Assembly: GCA_022695795.1 (NCBI GenBank) | Contig: MU404073.1 | Coordinates: 310,001 to 374,000, forward strand | Origin: Biscogniauxia marginata | Taxonomy: Eukaryota; Ascomycota; Sordariomycetes; Xylariales; Xylariaceae | Direction: 5' to 3' | DNA: 64,000 nucleotides | In this document: positions 1 through 12,803 of the stretch, one piece after another | How positions within the stretch are numbered: the first letter of the stretch is position 1 | Layout: every line of letters begins with the position of its first letter | The notes under the pieces: generated by a model | Seen by the model: the letters and a program-made list of their open reading frames with translations, nothing else | Databases searched by the model: none | What the model was told of the DNA's origin: nothing | Program-made: the position numbers and the translations under genes

Positions 1-2345
1 CTCTCTCTCTCTCACCTTTATGTTGTCAGCTTGTTTCTACCGATCCTAGTTTGAACAGCACTGTTGGGCCTAAAATCTCATTCACGCAATCGTGGTGAGG
101 CTATGCAATCTGCGCGTACACTAGTTATCCTGCCTATCACATTCCATATCTCCTCGTAAATATTTTAATTGTCTGATCAGATATACGACGTCTGCAGCGA
201 TCACAGCATTGATTAGGGTAAGATACTCGAAAAAGGAGGAGTAAAGATGGGGATACTATATGGAGTAGATAGATTAGTCAGTTCGATCTTCGGTGCCAAT
301 CGCCCAGATGCATTCAACAAATGCTAGTTGGACAGAGGGGGCTAGGGCGGGGAGTTGCCAGCTGGTTAGGTAGGCGGGTAGTATGCTTTATATGTATGCG
401 CTGACCTGATGTCTACCTACGAAAGTAAGAAAAGGGGGTAACAATGGATGTATGTATGTAACCTACCTGCCTTATTATTATCGTGGAAGTTACATCGAAC
501 CGGTAGGTGGTAAGCAGCCTGCAGATGTCTGACCGTATCTACCCACCTGCATCATCTCAGGTAATTTACGATATTACTCTATTACAAAGTGGCTGGGCCG
601 GTGGCTTGCTTACTTCCATGGTGGATGCTTGAGGTCTGTCGTTGAGGTCCTTCTTCTACATAGGTGTGTATTGCAGTTTGGCTCGTGCCAGGCCTTTTCT
701 CTCCATGTTGAACATGAAGCTATAAGACTGCCTGTCATGACTTCTTACGTTTCAGTCTTCTCCTTTCATCCATCCACCCGTCGAGTTGCTAGGTCATGAT
801 GCACATTACCTCGTGAACCCCTAGACTTTACAGGTGTTGCATTCTTGGTATTCCAGGCGTTGCGTGACTCGAAATCCATATCCACCTTCATACATACATG
901 TACGAGATTTTGCCATCTTCACAAGTCAGTCAGCCGCTGTGGTACCAACTTGATAGCCTACGAAATTCCATTCGTCGACGTGTGATGACTGCTGTTCCTC
1001 CAGAAGATCATGACGATCTCGTTAGTTTGGACATGTTGTTTTCCCCTCCCTTCCCCATCTTTTGTTTCCCCTCCTGTTCTCCTGTTTCTTCATCGCCTTA
1101 AGTAGTACAGACCCGTTACCATCCCCGACTTGACGATCAACACACTTACTTATTGCTAAGAGTGCCGTCGTCGTTATTCTCCTCCCGGCGGCTTCAGTAA
1201 GCTTATTGGATATAGCGTCTAGGCATAGTTCTACTTACCACTAGCTGAAGCATACAGACATGCGTTGGTTCTTGCTGCAAGATCTCCCAGATTTAGCTAC
1301 CTACCATCGAGTCCCAGCCGTAGTCATAAATCATCATTCTACATACCGCGAGAATTTCCAATCTCGTATTCCAAGCCCAACCATGCAACGTAGCCTGATC
1401 CTGGCATGTTTATCCCGACCGACCAACTGCTTGGCATATCACCGGTCCCCTCGGCTCTAGTCAGTGCCGGGGAATGTCCTAGTCAAGATCCAGTCAAGAT
1501 CCGGTCAAGTGATGAACCTGCAAGCTTCCGTTAATCAACACCATCGGGCATTATCTATTCTCGTACTACGACAACTCGTCCAAAGACAATATAGCTATAA
1601 GCCACCGGCTCTTAGCTGTCTCAGAGAACAGGAGCGTCATTTCATCATGAATTAAAATTATCTCTGTATAGCGGTGCGTAATAAGACGGCACCGGCTGTT
1701 TCTATATGGTCAGACCGGGGGGTTTTTTTTCTCGGCACACGCATGGCTCCCTTGCTTACGCGTTGCCTTCTAGACTGCATACAGATAGATGCATGGAACT
1801 CTGAAAAGACGCCGACATCGATAGTTCGCTGCACTGACAACTTTCCAGTCCATGATTTCTTTTTTTGCCGTTCTAGGTTCCGATTTGCCTAGCTTCCAGC
1901 TCTAGTCAGGAGGTCAAAGAACCTAGAAATTATTCGGAAAGTTGTTGTCTTACATATGGGAAAGGATGGCGTTATATGGGCTTACTCCATCCAACGTTAT
2001 TGGTGCAGAAGGCTAAAAAAGCATAGAGATCCAATAATGTCGTTTGATAAATTCTCGTCTATCAACACTTGCATGCGAGCCTCCAAAGGCTCTCGCCAAT
2101 CCGCTTAGAAATCCCAAGCCTCGTATGCGCCCCTCTTGTAAGGTGGTACTCGGCTTTCAGCCAAGGGCCTCGCCATGTCAGACCTCGATGCAGTTGTTGA
2201 TTACATCTTAGCTAGCATAGGAGTCTCTCCCCTACTTATTGGGGAGGTTATCCCCCGGGTACGATGGAAGGCTCTCTCCTTATTTGGACATAGGCCCTAT
2301 CCTACTATCACATTCGTTATTACACTCGTTTGAATTCAACCCAAT
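1..2345. other. Gene-free left flank
   Basis: I see no supportable gene here. All open frames are short, composition-driven and without family resemblance. The tract opens with a CT microsatellite (1-13) and carries scattered TAGGTAGG/ACCTACC words and GTAT repeats near 340-480. The last few hundred bases presumably hold the promoter and leader of the chitin deacetylase starting at 2346. Confidence 0.6.
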
Positions 2346-3937
2346 ATGTTGGCACTTAGTATATTGTCTTTTTCTATTGCAAGCAACATTGCTGTTGCCT
2401 CTGCTTCGACGCTCCCGGCATGGCTGACCCAGCGCGATGTATCGCCAGATATGACGTGTGGTAACACTGGAGCTGGAACTCAAGGATATACTTGCCCGGA
2501 CAGCTTGTGCTGCTCTCAGTATGGTTACTGCGGCAGCACGACTGATTACTGCAGTACTGGCTGTCAGCCAACCTTTGGGACTTGCTCTGGTGGTGATGGT
2601 GGCGGTGGTGGAGGAGGTGATGATGACGATAATGATAACCGGTGTGGTGCGGAATTTGGGGACAGGTCTTGTAGTGCCGGGGCTTGCTGTTCTGAGGCAG
2701 GGTATGTGTGTTCTAATGACAAGTTCAGTACAATTTATGTTGACACACTGCTATTAGATGGTGTGGAACGAGTGAAGACTATTGCCAAGCCCCTGCTTGC
2801 CAATGGGAGTATGGCTCAGGTTGCGATGCGAACAAGGTCCCTGCTGGTACCAACACGTCAACGATATCCAGGCCTAGTCTTGGTAACGTCCTGGTCGGAG
2901 GCGAAGGAATATATGGTTGCGTGAACGACGGTGTCGCCGCTCTGACTTACGACGATGGCCCGAGTGCATACACTTCGGATCTCCTGGATCTCCTGGATAG
3001 ATACAACGCCAAAGCTACCTTCTTTGTCTCTGGCAATGTCAATGGCAGGGGTGAAATCGACAATAGTAGCCTTGAATGGCCTGCAACTCTCCAGTAAGTC
3101 CCTTGCGTGTGCGTCCACCAGCGTCATCCCAAGCTTATGTATATCAACAGGCGCATGTACTCTGATGGCCATCAGATCGCCTCACATACCTGGTCGCACG
3201 ATGATTTGAGTGAAATCAGCTCGGCGCGTCGAAAGGACGAGATGTACAAGAATGAAATGGCGATCCGTAACGTGCTGGGCGTTATTCCAACTTACATGAG
3301 ACCGCCGTACTCGTCTTGCACGGCAGCGAGTGGCTGCCAGGCAGATATGGCGACCTTACAATACCACATCATATATTTTGATCTAGACACGGCGGATTAT
3401 CTCAACACTGATGCTTCACAGATCCAAAATTCTAAGAACAACTTTGACAATTTTTTCGTGGGCAAGTCGGCGGACACAGACAGCGCTCTCGTTATCGCAC
3501 ACGATATTCACCAGCAGACCGTCTACAACCTGACCGAGTATATGCTTCAGGGCCTGCAGAGCCGTGGCTTCAGCGCCGTCACCGTCGGCGACTGTCTCGG
3601 TGACCCCGCCGGGAACTGGTACAGACAGGTTAGTGGCTCTAGTGTGGTGACATCGTCAACAACTAGAAGCAGCAGCAGCTCAAGATTAAACACAGGCGTA
3701 AGCCCGAGCACTACTACAACCCGTGCCGCTACGAGCTCGTCCCAAACGAGCCCCCGGTCTACAACGACGACCACCGGGCGCTCCGTGGTGAGAACAACCA
3801 TCACCACTTCTACTACCCGCGCGAGCACCGCGACGAACCTCCCTACAACAAGTCCGCTAGGTGCCCTCGGTAAGTTAGATCCTGGAGCGAGCCCCCCTCT
3901 CTCCCACTACCCTGAACTTTTAGGCCAATGGCGCTGA
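2346..3937 (+). CDS. Chitin deacetylase-like polysaccharide deacetylase with two hevein-type chitin-binding domains
   Basis: Secreted carbohydrate esterase family 4 enzyme expected to remove acetyl groups from chitin in the cell wall. Proposed exons are 2346-2701, 2758-3093, 3151-3869 and 3924-3937, giving 474 aa. A hydrophobic signal peptide covers residues 1-20. Two Cys-rich CBM18 domains follow (about 38-80 and 100-142), separated by a Gly/Asp linker. The NodB domain spans about 173-370 and keeps all five motifs: TYDDGP (182-187, catalytic Asp and metal Asp), SHTWSH (242-247, metal histidines), RPPY (281-284), DTADY (310-314) and IAHDIH (346-351). A long Ser/Thr-rich tail, probably O-glycosylated, ends in GQWR with no GPI-anchor signal that I can see. 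The last intron (54 nt) has no stop and a length divisible by three, so its retention would only insert 18 residues. The family call is firm; activity on chitin is inferred from the CBM18 domains. Confidence 0.93.
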
Positions 3938-6216
3938 CCACGAGGCAAACTTTAGGGGGTCTGCTCAAGTTGGTCGGATAAGCTCTCAAGAATCGGTTCG
4001 GGCCATAGTAATCTAGTGTTCGGGAGAAAAAAAAACCTCCAATTTTTTATTTTTCGCAAAATTTTCGAGCCTGAGAGGGAAGAAGGAAAAATTCTAGAAA
4101 AGGAGATAAAAGGGGTTAAAAAGTGAAAAAAGGGGTAATTATGGGAATATCGATGGGGGAGCGGTGCTATGGGCACGGCTTGTTGGGGCAGGGGGGTGGA
4201 GGTTATATAAAATTAGAGTGAGGATCTATTGGTACGGGCTGGTATTTACTTTGGATGGTGCACTTCTATTATACATATATACCTAGGTATACGTCTTAGA
4301 TGCATGTGTATATTGACACAAACAAGGCAAGAGTTTTTATTATTATATCAATTCAGGGTTCAAGGAGCGACTATTAGTTAGTATAGGTGAGTATATTCCT
4401 TTCCTCTTAAGAATGGCATTTATCTACACACGCTTGTTTGAGGGGTTTCATAGTAGTAGCCTTTCAAGATTCCCTCCGTGTTTCCCTTGGCACTGCGAGG
4501 TCTTTTTCTTTTTCTCTTTCTTTTTCTCTCTCTCCCCGCCGTTTAATAATATCTAACGATCAACCGAACCAAATGAATTCTTCCCCCGCCTCCCCGCCCC
4601 TTTCCCTTCTCACACTCTCACGCGCACACTCTATCCCGAATATAACGGATTCAAAGCCGTTTGTCTTTTTTTTGCAGGTCACATGTTGAAACCCCCCAAG
4701 TCACGGTTCGCGTCGCACCGCGAACCGTGAAGAAAAATGCCCGGATATCTATTAACCTTGCTTGGGGCCAAAGTTGGCTTGTGTTAGGTACATACATACA
4801 CACCGACAGACAGGCAGACAGACAGACACCATTACCAGTACACGTGTTGCAAGGGCTTCTTTTTTTCTTTTTTTTTGGGGGGAGGATCGACAAAGAGCCT
4901 TTGGGATGTCTGTCATACCGTTGGTAGCGGTAGGTACGCAGACATGGTCTATAAAGCTGTAGAGCTTGTAAACCGTGAATGGATGAGGTTTGGTTCGATC
5001 CCACACACGCGCGCTCTCGCTCTCACCATCTCGGTCTAAATTAGGTAGGTATCGTACTACCTACAACACGTATGTGTGTGTATAGGTACCTAGGGATACC
5101 CGTACACGTGTAGTTTTTGAAATGGAGGGAGAAATAGGAAGTAATCAGGATACTGATAATGATGATGATGGACTTATTTGGGAGGACAACTCAGCAAGAT
5201 TGCTTGCCTACCTACTTTACCTGCTACGGTGTGTAGGCCTACAAATTCATGGGTGGATGGATCTAGATTAGGTAGCTTACCCGGGAAGCGGATCTATAAT
5301 TAGGTATCTAGGTAGGTAGTCGGGCAGCCGTGAGGTGGGTAGGGGGGCACAGATGAGTCGGTGGTGTTGTGTTGTGTTGTGCTGTGTATGTAGTGTAGGT
5401 ATGTTCGCTTTGTCCATGTTATGATGACTCGCTTTTATACCACCTAACTTAGTGTACATTACTGGGCAGAGAAGATCCAGTGCCTCTGGTTTGTGGTTCC
5501 TGTCTAATTAGGTATGTGTCTTATACATATGAAGTCCGGATAATACTTATAAGATTACTCCGAATCTATTTATTCATAAGTAGAATAGACCAGGCCACTA
5601 TGAGAAAAGAAAGACTTACCTAGGTAGTTTAGGTATGCACATCACATATTTCAGAGCTTGGTGATGGGAAAGGGTATTGAGCCTCATCGATGCATTTCTC
5701 CTAATTTGATGCAGTGTGGACAGGCGATGAATATTGTGGGGCCGTAGTAATAAGGGGCTTTATCATAAATGAGATATTGGATTTTTCCTTGTCTACCCTA
5801 CCTAGGTAGACATCTCGGATCAAGGCTGATTAAATAGCAAAAGATGGATTTTAGAGGGTCGCAATGAAAGGGGCATGTGTATTGTGCAGTATATGAGCTA
5901 TGCACAAATGCACATTGAATGCTGCACTGACAGTCATCGATGTGGAGGAATTCATTAATCTGTGGCTGGTATAACGGGCGAGCTGTCTCAAAGGTAAGTC
6001 AGAGCGATAGTATGGCCCAGCGAAATTCACCCGTGAAACAGGGCTCGAATGGGATTTCTTTTCCTTTTTTGATTTTGCGATGTGTCGGGCGATACAATTG
6101 TCAGATGCGATTCGGTAATATACAGGTCTATACACGCAAGTCTCTCGCCCTGATCGCCTAGACTGTAGATTGTACAATGTGAATAGAGCACACCTGGTCG
6201 GGCAGGGTGAAGAGCT
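3938..6216. other. Intergenic, with short repeats
   Basis: Non-coding DNA between the convergent chitin deacetylase and uL2m genes. It contains a 14-bp perfect palindrome centred on ACCTAGGT (4278-4291), a GACA/GGCA repeat (4803-4829), a GTGTT-type repeat (about 5361-5385) and further ACCTAGGT-like palindromes at 5618-5625 and 5798-5809. The short open frames on both strands look like composition artefacts. Confidence 0.6.
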
Positions 6217-7537
6217 CTATGACTTCTTGCCCTTCTTATCTCTTCGTTTGCCCATATTTCTCACACGAGGCACGACTACCCACTTATTAGGGTTGTTGTT
6301 CCTGCGAGTCTTGTAACCACCTTTCGCCTAAAAGAAGAGGTCAGTATATGTTTCTAAAACCTTGGGGGAGGAGGGTTAGTGAGGCCATACCGGTCTGCCC
6401 CAAGGACTGGTAGGGTGTCGGTTACCCTTTGATTTACCACGGCCACCACCGTGAGGGTGATCCACTACGGAGAAGACCTGTTAGACACATATCTAGACTT
6501 CAAACTGAGGAATGAGGTGCACCTTTGTTCATGGCCACGCCACGGACTGTTGGCCTGATATTCAACCATCTGCTCCTGCCAGCCTTGCCAAGTTGCCGGT
6601 AGTGGTGATGAGGATTGCTCGAGATGCCAACAGTTGCGCAAGCATCCTTGCTAACTCGCCTGACCTCTCCACTCTGCAGCCTGACTGTAACATACTTTCC
6701 AGTTACGACCTTAACACCATCCTCTCTCATTTCTTCTTCTTTACTCTCCACAACCGCAAACGTGCCCGCACTACGACAGAAGACAGCCCCTCCTTTTGGA
6801 TGTGACCCAACGTTAAAGACGGGCGTACCAACGGGAATCAGATGCAATGGAAGGCAATTGCCTCGATGTGCTGTTTTCGCAGCCAGAATACCAGGATCGA
6901 GCACACCACCCATGCTCTCGAGAAGATCCTGAGGGATGCCAGCCCGATAACTCTGTACAACGTCCCCGGCTCTCATGCCCTCGGCGGCTATGATGTACGT
7001 CTTCTTGTCACTTGCCTCCTCGGACAGGAGAGCGATATGAGCGCTGCGGTTCGGGTCGTACTCGATTCGCTCGACAATATGGGGCCCAGCAACCCAACGG
7101 TGGAAGTCCACTGTCCTTATCCTCCTCTTAGCACCACCACCGCGGTGCCTGACGGTGATACGACCATTGTTGTTACGACCACCCTTGGCCATGCCCTTCT
7201 TTGGGAAAGTCAAGGGCAGAAACGGCCTACCTCTCCATAAGTGGTCGTTGATAGGTCGCTTCAAGTGTCTCACACCCGGAGTCCTGGGTTTGTATGTTCG
7301 CAGGATAACAGTGTCCTCTCGTTCGGATTTGCGTGCGGACGGCGCCGCCTCTCTTGCTGGTCTCGGAGGTGCCTGGTTGGCCTTGGGCACACGGGGCACA
7401 TAATCTCTCGCTGGGTCCGGGGGACGCGATGCCGGCTCTTGGACTGTCGCATAGGTTCGCAGGGAGTATGCTGAGGGGCACTGACAGCCGGCCAGTGCCC
7501 TCCGGGTGGAGAGCGAGAGTATTCGTGGCTGCAGCAT
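6217..7537 (-). CDS. Mitochondrial large-subunit ribosomal protein uL2m (Rml2/MRPL2)
   Basis: Mitochondrial ribosomal protein of the L2 family, which lies at the peptidyl-transferase centre of the 54S subunit. Proposed exons on the minus strand are 7537-6523, 6464-6391 and 6327-6217, with introns of 58 and 63 nt, giving 399 aa. The ATG at 7537 is used; a GTG codon lies directly upstream. Residues 1 to about 30 are basic, Ser/Arg-rich and end near LRTYAT, as in mitochondrial presequences. The body carries [16 protein letters not shown] and the C-terminal core [14 protein letters not shown] (the histidine-rich loop conserved in all L2 proteins), followed by SPWGRP and a Lys/Arg-rich tail after the last intron. 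The HPHGGG motif only becomes continuous once the 58-nt intron is removed, which supports the splice model. Confidence 0.95.
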
Positions 7538-9268
7538 CACGACACTTCGCAGACGGTTGTCGCGCTTGTGTCAATGGATGCAAGACACCACAATTGGGGG
7601 AGCTGGCAGAAGCTCAAATGCGGGTTCGTTGATTTGACTTGCACCAGAACTACAGCACACCAAAATTCCAAGATCCTTGAAGCTATTCCTGGAGCTCAGG
7701 TTGTTCCGGCCTCCTCTACCAATGCTAGGTACCTAGGTACCTACCTACCTAGCGGGGCTTCAAGTTTGTATATTTGGCTTGGCATATTCGGGTGGACTCC
7801 AACGTTGCGTAATTGGATTGGATTGAATAAGTGGTGGATTCACCGATGTTTTACCGTTTATTCAAACCTTAAGATTTGGAGCTTGGGTGCATTATTGAAT
7901 GTCTGTAGGTATGCAGGTGTACTAATTGGAAAAGATGCGGCTGAGGGTTGAACAGCCATTACCTAGCCACATCTCTTCGCAGACGCGGGTCACGTCACTG
8001 GATTGGTCGAGGAGTGAATTTTCCGAACGAGAGCTTATGCAGCCAATGAAAGGGCGGTTGCCCCTCGGTTGCCAGTGTTGATTGCGGGTATCGGGTGGGG
8101 CAGTCACGCTTCCGCGCTGAGAGAAAAAAAAGAGAAGGGCAGGAGCGGGTCTTCTTAGCTGTCTTACCTCACTACCTCGCGTCTCCGGGTCTGGTGGTTA
8201 AACAAGTACCAGTACAACCAGTAACTACATTAACCCTTCTCTGCCCTACACCTCTGACCCCGTCATCCCCATCCGCATTACACATTTCGTCTCTGCTTCA
8301 CATCCGAGACCTCGTTCTTTTCCACGCCACTCTCATCGCCTTTCAACATCCCAATTGATCGAGGGACGTGACGAAGAATACCTATTTCAGACACACAATA
8401 CACACACACATCCTACCGGGAAACTTGTTAGCAATCCTACTCCTACTTGTCTTCACCTCGTCCCTCTCTTGTCGCGTTACCTCCCACCTCCCGCCATCAC
8501 GCCCAGACTTTCTGCCACTCTCTGCCGATCCAGAGCGGGCTGCCACGGACAGGGATTCTCACTCGCGCTAGGAGACGGTAGACCGTGTATTGAGTGTGTA
8601 CACATACACGCATCCACCTTGACATCCCTCACGTCAAACAAGGTATGGTTCCGCCTGGTCTCTGCACCGCTAAACAAATCAAACATATTGCACCTCTCCC
8701 TCCAAATAACCCATCACTACCTTCTCTACTCTACCCAATCCCACAACATCAACAACCATCAACCAACCTCTACCTCCTCTCACCAATTCACCTCACCACT
8801 CCCTGCCACCAGGCACAGCCTCTTCCTCTACTCCCATTCTCCGGCACCATTCCTACCTTCAACCGATACGCGGCATCCTCTCGTTACAGATTTTTCGACA
8901 CGAGTATTTACCTCGCGACGGAGTAGCAACACTAACCCGGGATCAGCTTGTTGATATCAAGCAACAGTTGACAGTCTTTGGACTACACTCAATCCCCTCA
9001 TTGTATGTTTGTTTTGATTTGATTTTTCCTTGCCCATTGGCTTCTCTCAATCCAACTTGGTCGTCCTTTCAATATTTCTGCTGAGTCGGCGCGTCTCAAT
9101 CCTTCGACCGGCCAAAGCGTGTTTCGTGACGCACACCCCACGTGCAGACCACATTCACTGCAGTACCGCACCAATTCAAGCTCCAGAACTAACTATTTTT
9201 TTTTCTCTTTCTCCAGCATATCTCTCTGAAACTAAGTCTCTAGTCCGGTAACCTAACACCTGAGCAAG
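7538..9268. other. Shared upstream region of uL2m and cyclin, with long pyrimidine-rich leader
   Basis: Divergent intergenic region. Near the uL2m side is a dense ACCTAGGT/ACCTACCT palindrome cluster (7725-7752). CCAAT-type sites occur as ATTGG near 8000 and CCAAT near 8044. From about 8160 to 9260 the plus strand becomes rich in C and T with many CACACA and CTCTC runs, typical of a long transcribed leader. Frames open here (for example 8355-8954) have low-complexity Ser/Thr/Pro/His composition and no recognisable protein. Confidence 0.5.
7725..7752. repeat. ACCTAGGT/ACCTACCT palindromic cluster
   Basis: A 28-bp run built from alternating TAGGTACC, ACCTAGGT and ACCTACC words that can fold on itself. 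It is one of the densest copies of a short palindrome that recurs in the intergenic DNA of this window. Confidence 0.6.
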
Positions 9269-10929
9269 ATGCCTCCTGTAAGTTGTTCCATCGTTCTAAT
9301 CATTATTCTTGTCAATAATGCACTACCAAATCCATTGCATATTGACCTTTCACTATTACACACGCGCGTCTTGCATGCCTACTTACATTCTATTTGTAGG
9401 GACGTCCTGCCAGAACTCGTGTCATCTCGAACGAGAATGATGAAAACAGCAACTCCACGCGTATGACGCGCGCTAAGGCCGCTGCTCTTGACGCAGATGC
9501 TCTCTCCCAGCCTGCCAAGCAACCTCTTCAATCCAAGAAGTCTGCTGTCAACGCGAACACTGGCGCTACTCGAAAGCGCGCTGCTCTAGGCGACGTAAGC
9601 AATGTTGGAAAGGGTGAGGTTGTCGAGGGCAAGAAGCCCACTGCTGCCAAGGTTGGCCTGGTCTCGAAGGCTGCTCAGCCCGCTGGAGTCCAGAAGAGCA
9701 ATGCTCGAACCACTACCCGAACTGTATTGGGCGCCAAGGAGACGAAGAAGGCCGAGGTCAAGCGTGCTGGCTCAGGTTCCGGTGCCATTGGTGCTGCCTC
9801 CCAGAAGAGAAAAGTCACTTCTGCCACAACCACTGTTAAGCTAGAGAACACTGCTGAGGAGGGCGAACCGGTTCGCAAGAAAGTCCACACTTCGGAAACG
9901 CAGCTGAAGAAGCAGGAGCAGGTCGATACCAAGGCAACCAAGCTCGAGGATGTTGCTGAGAAGGCTGATGAGGAACGCAAGGCTGAGCCCGCTCAGCATG
10001 TCTACCCTGAAGGCGTCATGGATCTTGACAGTGAGGACCTGGAAGATCCATTGATGGCTGCGGAATACGCCACAGAAATCTTCGACTACATGCGCGATCT
10101 CGAGGTCAAGTCTCTTCCCAACCCACAGTACATGCTCCACCAGGACGATCTTGAGTGGAAGACCCGAGGCATCCTCATCGATTGGCTGATCGAGGTTCAC
10201 ACACGATTCCATCTCCTCCCCGAGACCCTCTTCCTGGCTATCAACATCATCGACCGTTTCCTGTCCGAGAAAGTTGTTCAGTTGGATCGCCTCCAACTTG
10301 TCGGTATTACCGCCATGTTTATCGCTTCCAAGTACGAAGAAGTCTTGTCACCCCATGTTGCCAATTTCGAGCACATCGCCGACAATGGCTTTACCCAAGC
10401 CGAGATCCTCAGTGCTGAGCGCTTCATCCTCAGCACTTTGAAGTATGATCTCAGCTACCCTAATCCCATGAACTTCCTTCGCCGAATTTCGAAGGCGGAC
10501 AACTATGATATCCAGTCTCGAACTATAGGCAAGTACTTGATGGAGATCAGCCTGCTTGATCATCGTTTCATGGCCTACCGTCCCAGCCACATTGCTGCGG
10601 CCGCCATGTTCACATCAAGACTGATCTTGGAACGAGGTGAATGGGATGAGACGATCGCGTACTACTCTGGATACACGGAAGAAGAGATTGAGCCTGTCTT
10701 CGAGCTCATGGTCGACTATATGGCTCGGCCCCTCATTCATGAGGCCTTTTATAAGAAGTATGCTAGTAAGAAGTTTATGAAGGGTATGTTATTGCTACCT
10801 TCCCTACTATCAGAGACCTGCCCTTGCTAACAGTCTATAGCATCCATGTACACTCGTCAGTGGGCTAAAAAGAATGCCCCCCTGTTCGGCATTACAGGAA
10901 CTGACGTGTCCTTGGATGAGATCTCCTAA
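9269..10929 (+). CDS. G2/mitotic-specific B-type cyclin (NimE/Cdc13 family)
   Basis: Regulatory subunit of the mitotic cyclin-dependent kinase that drives G2/M. Proposed exons are 9269-9277, 9400-10783 and 10841-10929, giving 493 aa. The first exon encodes only MPP and is joined across a 122-nt intron; the downstream ATG at 9463 is internal to the frame. The N-terminal ~200 residues are Lys/Ala-rich and disordered and hold a destruction box at residues 63-71 (RAALGDVSN), the APC/C degradation signal. The first cyclin box contains TRGILIDWLIEVH and SKYEEV; the second lies in the C-terminal third (MFTSRLIL region), ending in a basic tail. The last 57-nt intron restores the C-terminal residues ASMYTRQWAKK. 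It is the only cyclin in the window. I am sure of the family; the orthology to nimE/cdc13 is by domain resemblance only. Confidence 0.95.
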
Positions 10930-12803
10930 GCTGGACTTGGTCCTATTTACGAGCTTCACTATCTCTTCCGTCCGTTATGATATTCCTACATTAGGAACCT
11001 TGTTCAGGGTCAGGATACCCAAGGTCCTTGGATGGCCTTACGAAATCACCTTGTATGACGTTTTCAGACAATGATTCTGATACAGTCTCTTTGACACTGT
11101 CAGAGAGATATCTCGTTCGTCTTGCGGCTTCAGTTGTCTTCGCTTTTGCGATACATCCGTTGACGCAGGCGACTCGTTGCGTTTTCTCTGGTTCATGGTA
11201 GTTAGTCCATGGCTACCTAGTTGATGCATCATTATATCCATGTTGTCCCGCTATGCTTTGGCACGTGGCGTTACGGCAATGGTGTCAGGCGTATTAGGAT
11301 GGCGGCGACTTGTATTGATTTGCAAAACATTGGTGACCATTGTTGGTGGTCATGTGCATCTGCTTGCATGACTTCCTGATTTGTTGCTTGGTTGGCTTTA
11401 TTTCGTCTTAGTCAGTGAAGGTTCTCACTACTACATTTCTAATTGCTCTGCCGAGAGGGGGTATTAGAGGGAAGGGTGATTGCATGTAGCTGGCAAGCAG
11501 GCAAGGTTGGCAGGCAGGTTATTGGTTTGGGAGGGCTGTGCATTGTACATATTATGCTGAGAAAGGGATTGTTGGCGTTGGCCTAGAGCATGAACCGTGG
11601 TTGAGGAATAAAGCCTCATTGTCATCCATGTCGTTGTCTTCTCTACTTGCCCTTGGTGAGTTCATGTGAAGATTATGATACCAGCTTGTATAGACAGTTC
11701 CACACCTACTCTGTCGCCGGGCACTAAGCTGGGATCCCTGCCTGTTTTGAATAGTGCCCTTGAATCACTTCTCGACCTAGCGGACAAGATGTGAATGGCA
11801 ACATCGTACAAGCACAAAAGACCTTGTTGGCCAGTCTCAAACGTGCTATCTTTTATGTCTGGACACGGGACACGGCAAGGTTACGTGCTTGACCAGGACG
11901 ACGCAATAAATGTACTAAAAGTTACCTAAATTTGGCATTAGCATAGATATTTAGAATAGTCATTTTAGAATAGTCATGTATCACGATAGCAGTTAATACC
12001 TAATTACTACCTTACCTACCTCTTGCTCTCTCTGAAAATCGCAACTTGTGATCTAAGATGTCCCTTCTTCTAATTTGTTTGTCTTCTTTACCCTTCTCTC
12101 TCCCCTAAACTAACTGAAAAATGTCTGGTCAGACTCGCCTTTAAATATTACTGGCTGTAGCAAACTTCCATGAGGCTCGTAAAGCTCATAGGCTCTGTTT
12201 TTAAGGGAAAGAAGGCTGTTCCGAAACTAAAGGGGTTTCCCTGCTGGAATAGGTGTCAAGGGGATAGCTGTCATGTACAGATACAAGGCATCCTCAGCCA
12301 TGTATATAATAGATAGGTCCTCCCACACTCTCCAAATAGCTTCCCACCTAATCAAGCAACCTCATAATCCTTTATCTCGGCATCCCCAACATCAGTGCAA
12401 GAAAACATTCATTGTTTGTTCCTGTTATTCACCGGTGAGTTGTCTTTTGCGCACTAAAACCTATAGTGATGTAATCCCGGCAAGTAGGTTAGATATCCCT
12501 CACACTCATAGAGTGTGAAAAGTCATGGTGCAAATTATTCTCTATTGCATGTACATAGACCTATATATACCTAGGTATATATATACATTTTCCATACATA
12601 GCGCCCCTATAGTATGTATTCCTGGTGCCGACCGGCCACCTCTAATCCTTCCACGCTTCATTACAGCGACGACAAGATCCCACTAACTGGCTACCCGCCA
12701 TACCAGAATAGACGAGTATATACTTTCTCCCACCTCTTCACCTTCGACCCATCAAGCACTTTCTTTCCCCCTGTATTTTCCTTTCTTCATCCTTCCCCCC
12801 AAC
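10930..12803. other. Intergenic
   Basis: Downstream of the cyclin and upstream of the Gly/Asp-rich gene, both on the plus strand. No convincing coding frame. An 18-bp perfect palindrome (about 12565-12582, TATATACC/GGTATATA) contains the ACCTAGGT core. The final ~150 bases are pyrimidine-rich and probably include the leader of the gene at 12804. Confidence 0.55.
12563..12586. repeat. AT-flanked ACCTAGGT palindrome
   Basis: The ACCTAGGT core is flanked symmetrically by TATAT, giving a perfect inverted repeat of about 18 bp, about 220 bp upstream of the gene at 12804. Confidence 0.6.

Noticed and set aside
3924..3990. Truncated carbohydrate-binding module at the end of the chitin deacetylase (GQWR could be a broken GQCG)
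   Set aside because: Needs an invented base insertion, and the sequence after it shows none of the further Cys pattern.
4920..5010. GGTTCGATCC box with an upstream TGGTAGC-like A-box
   Set aside because: Only part of the T-stem pairs and no 7-bp acceptor stem can be formed, so a tRNA is not supported.
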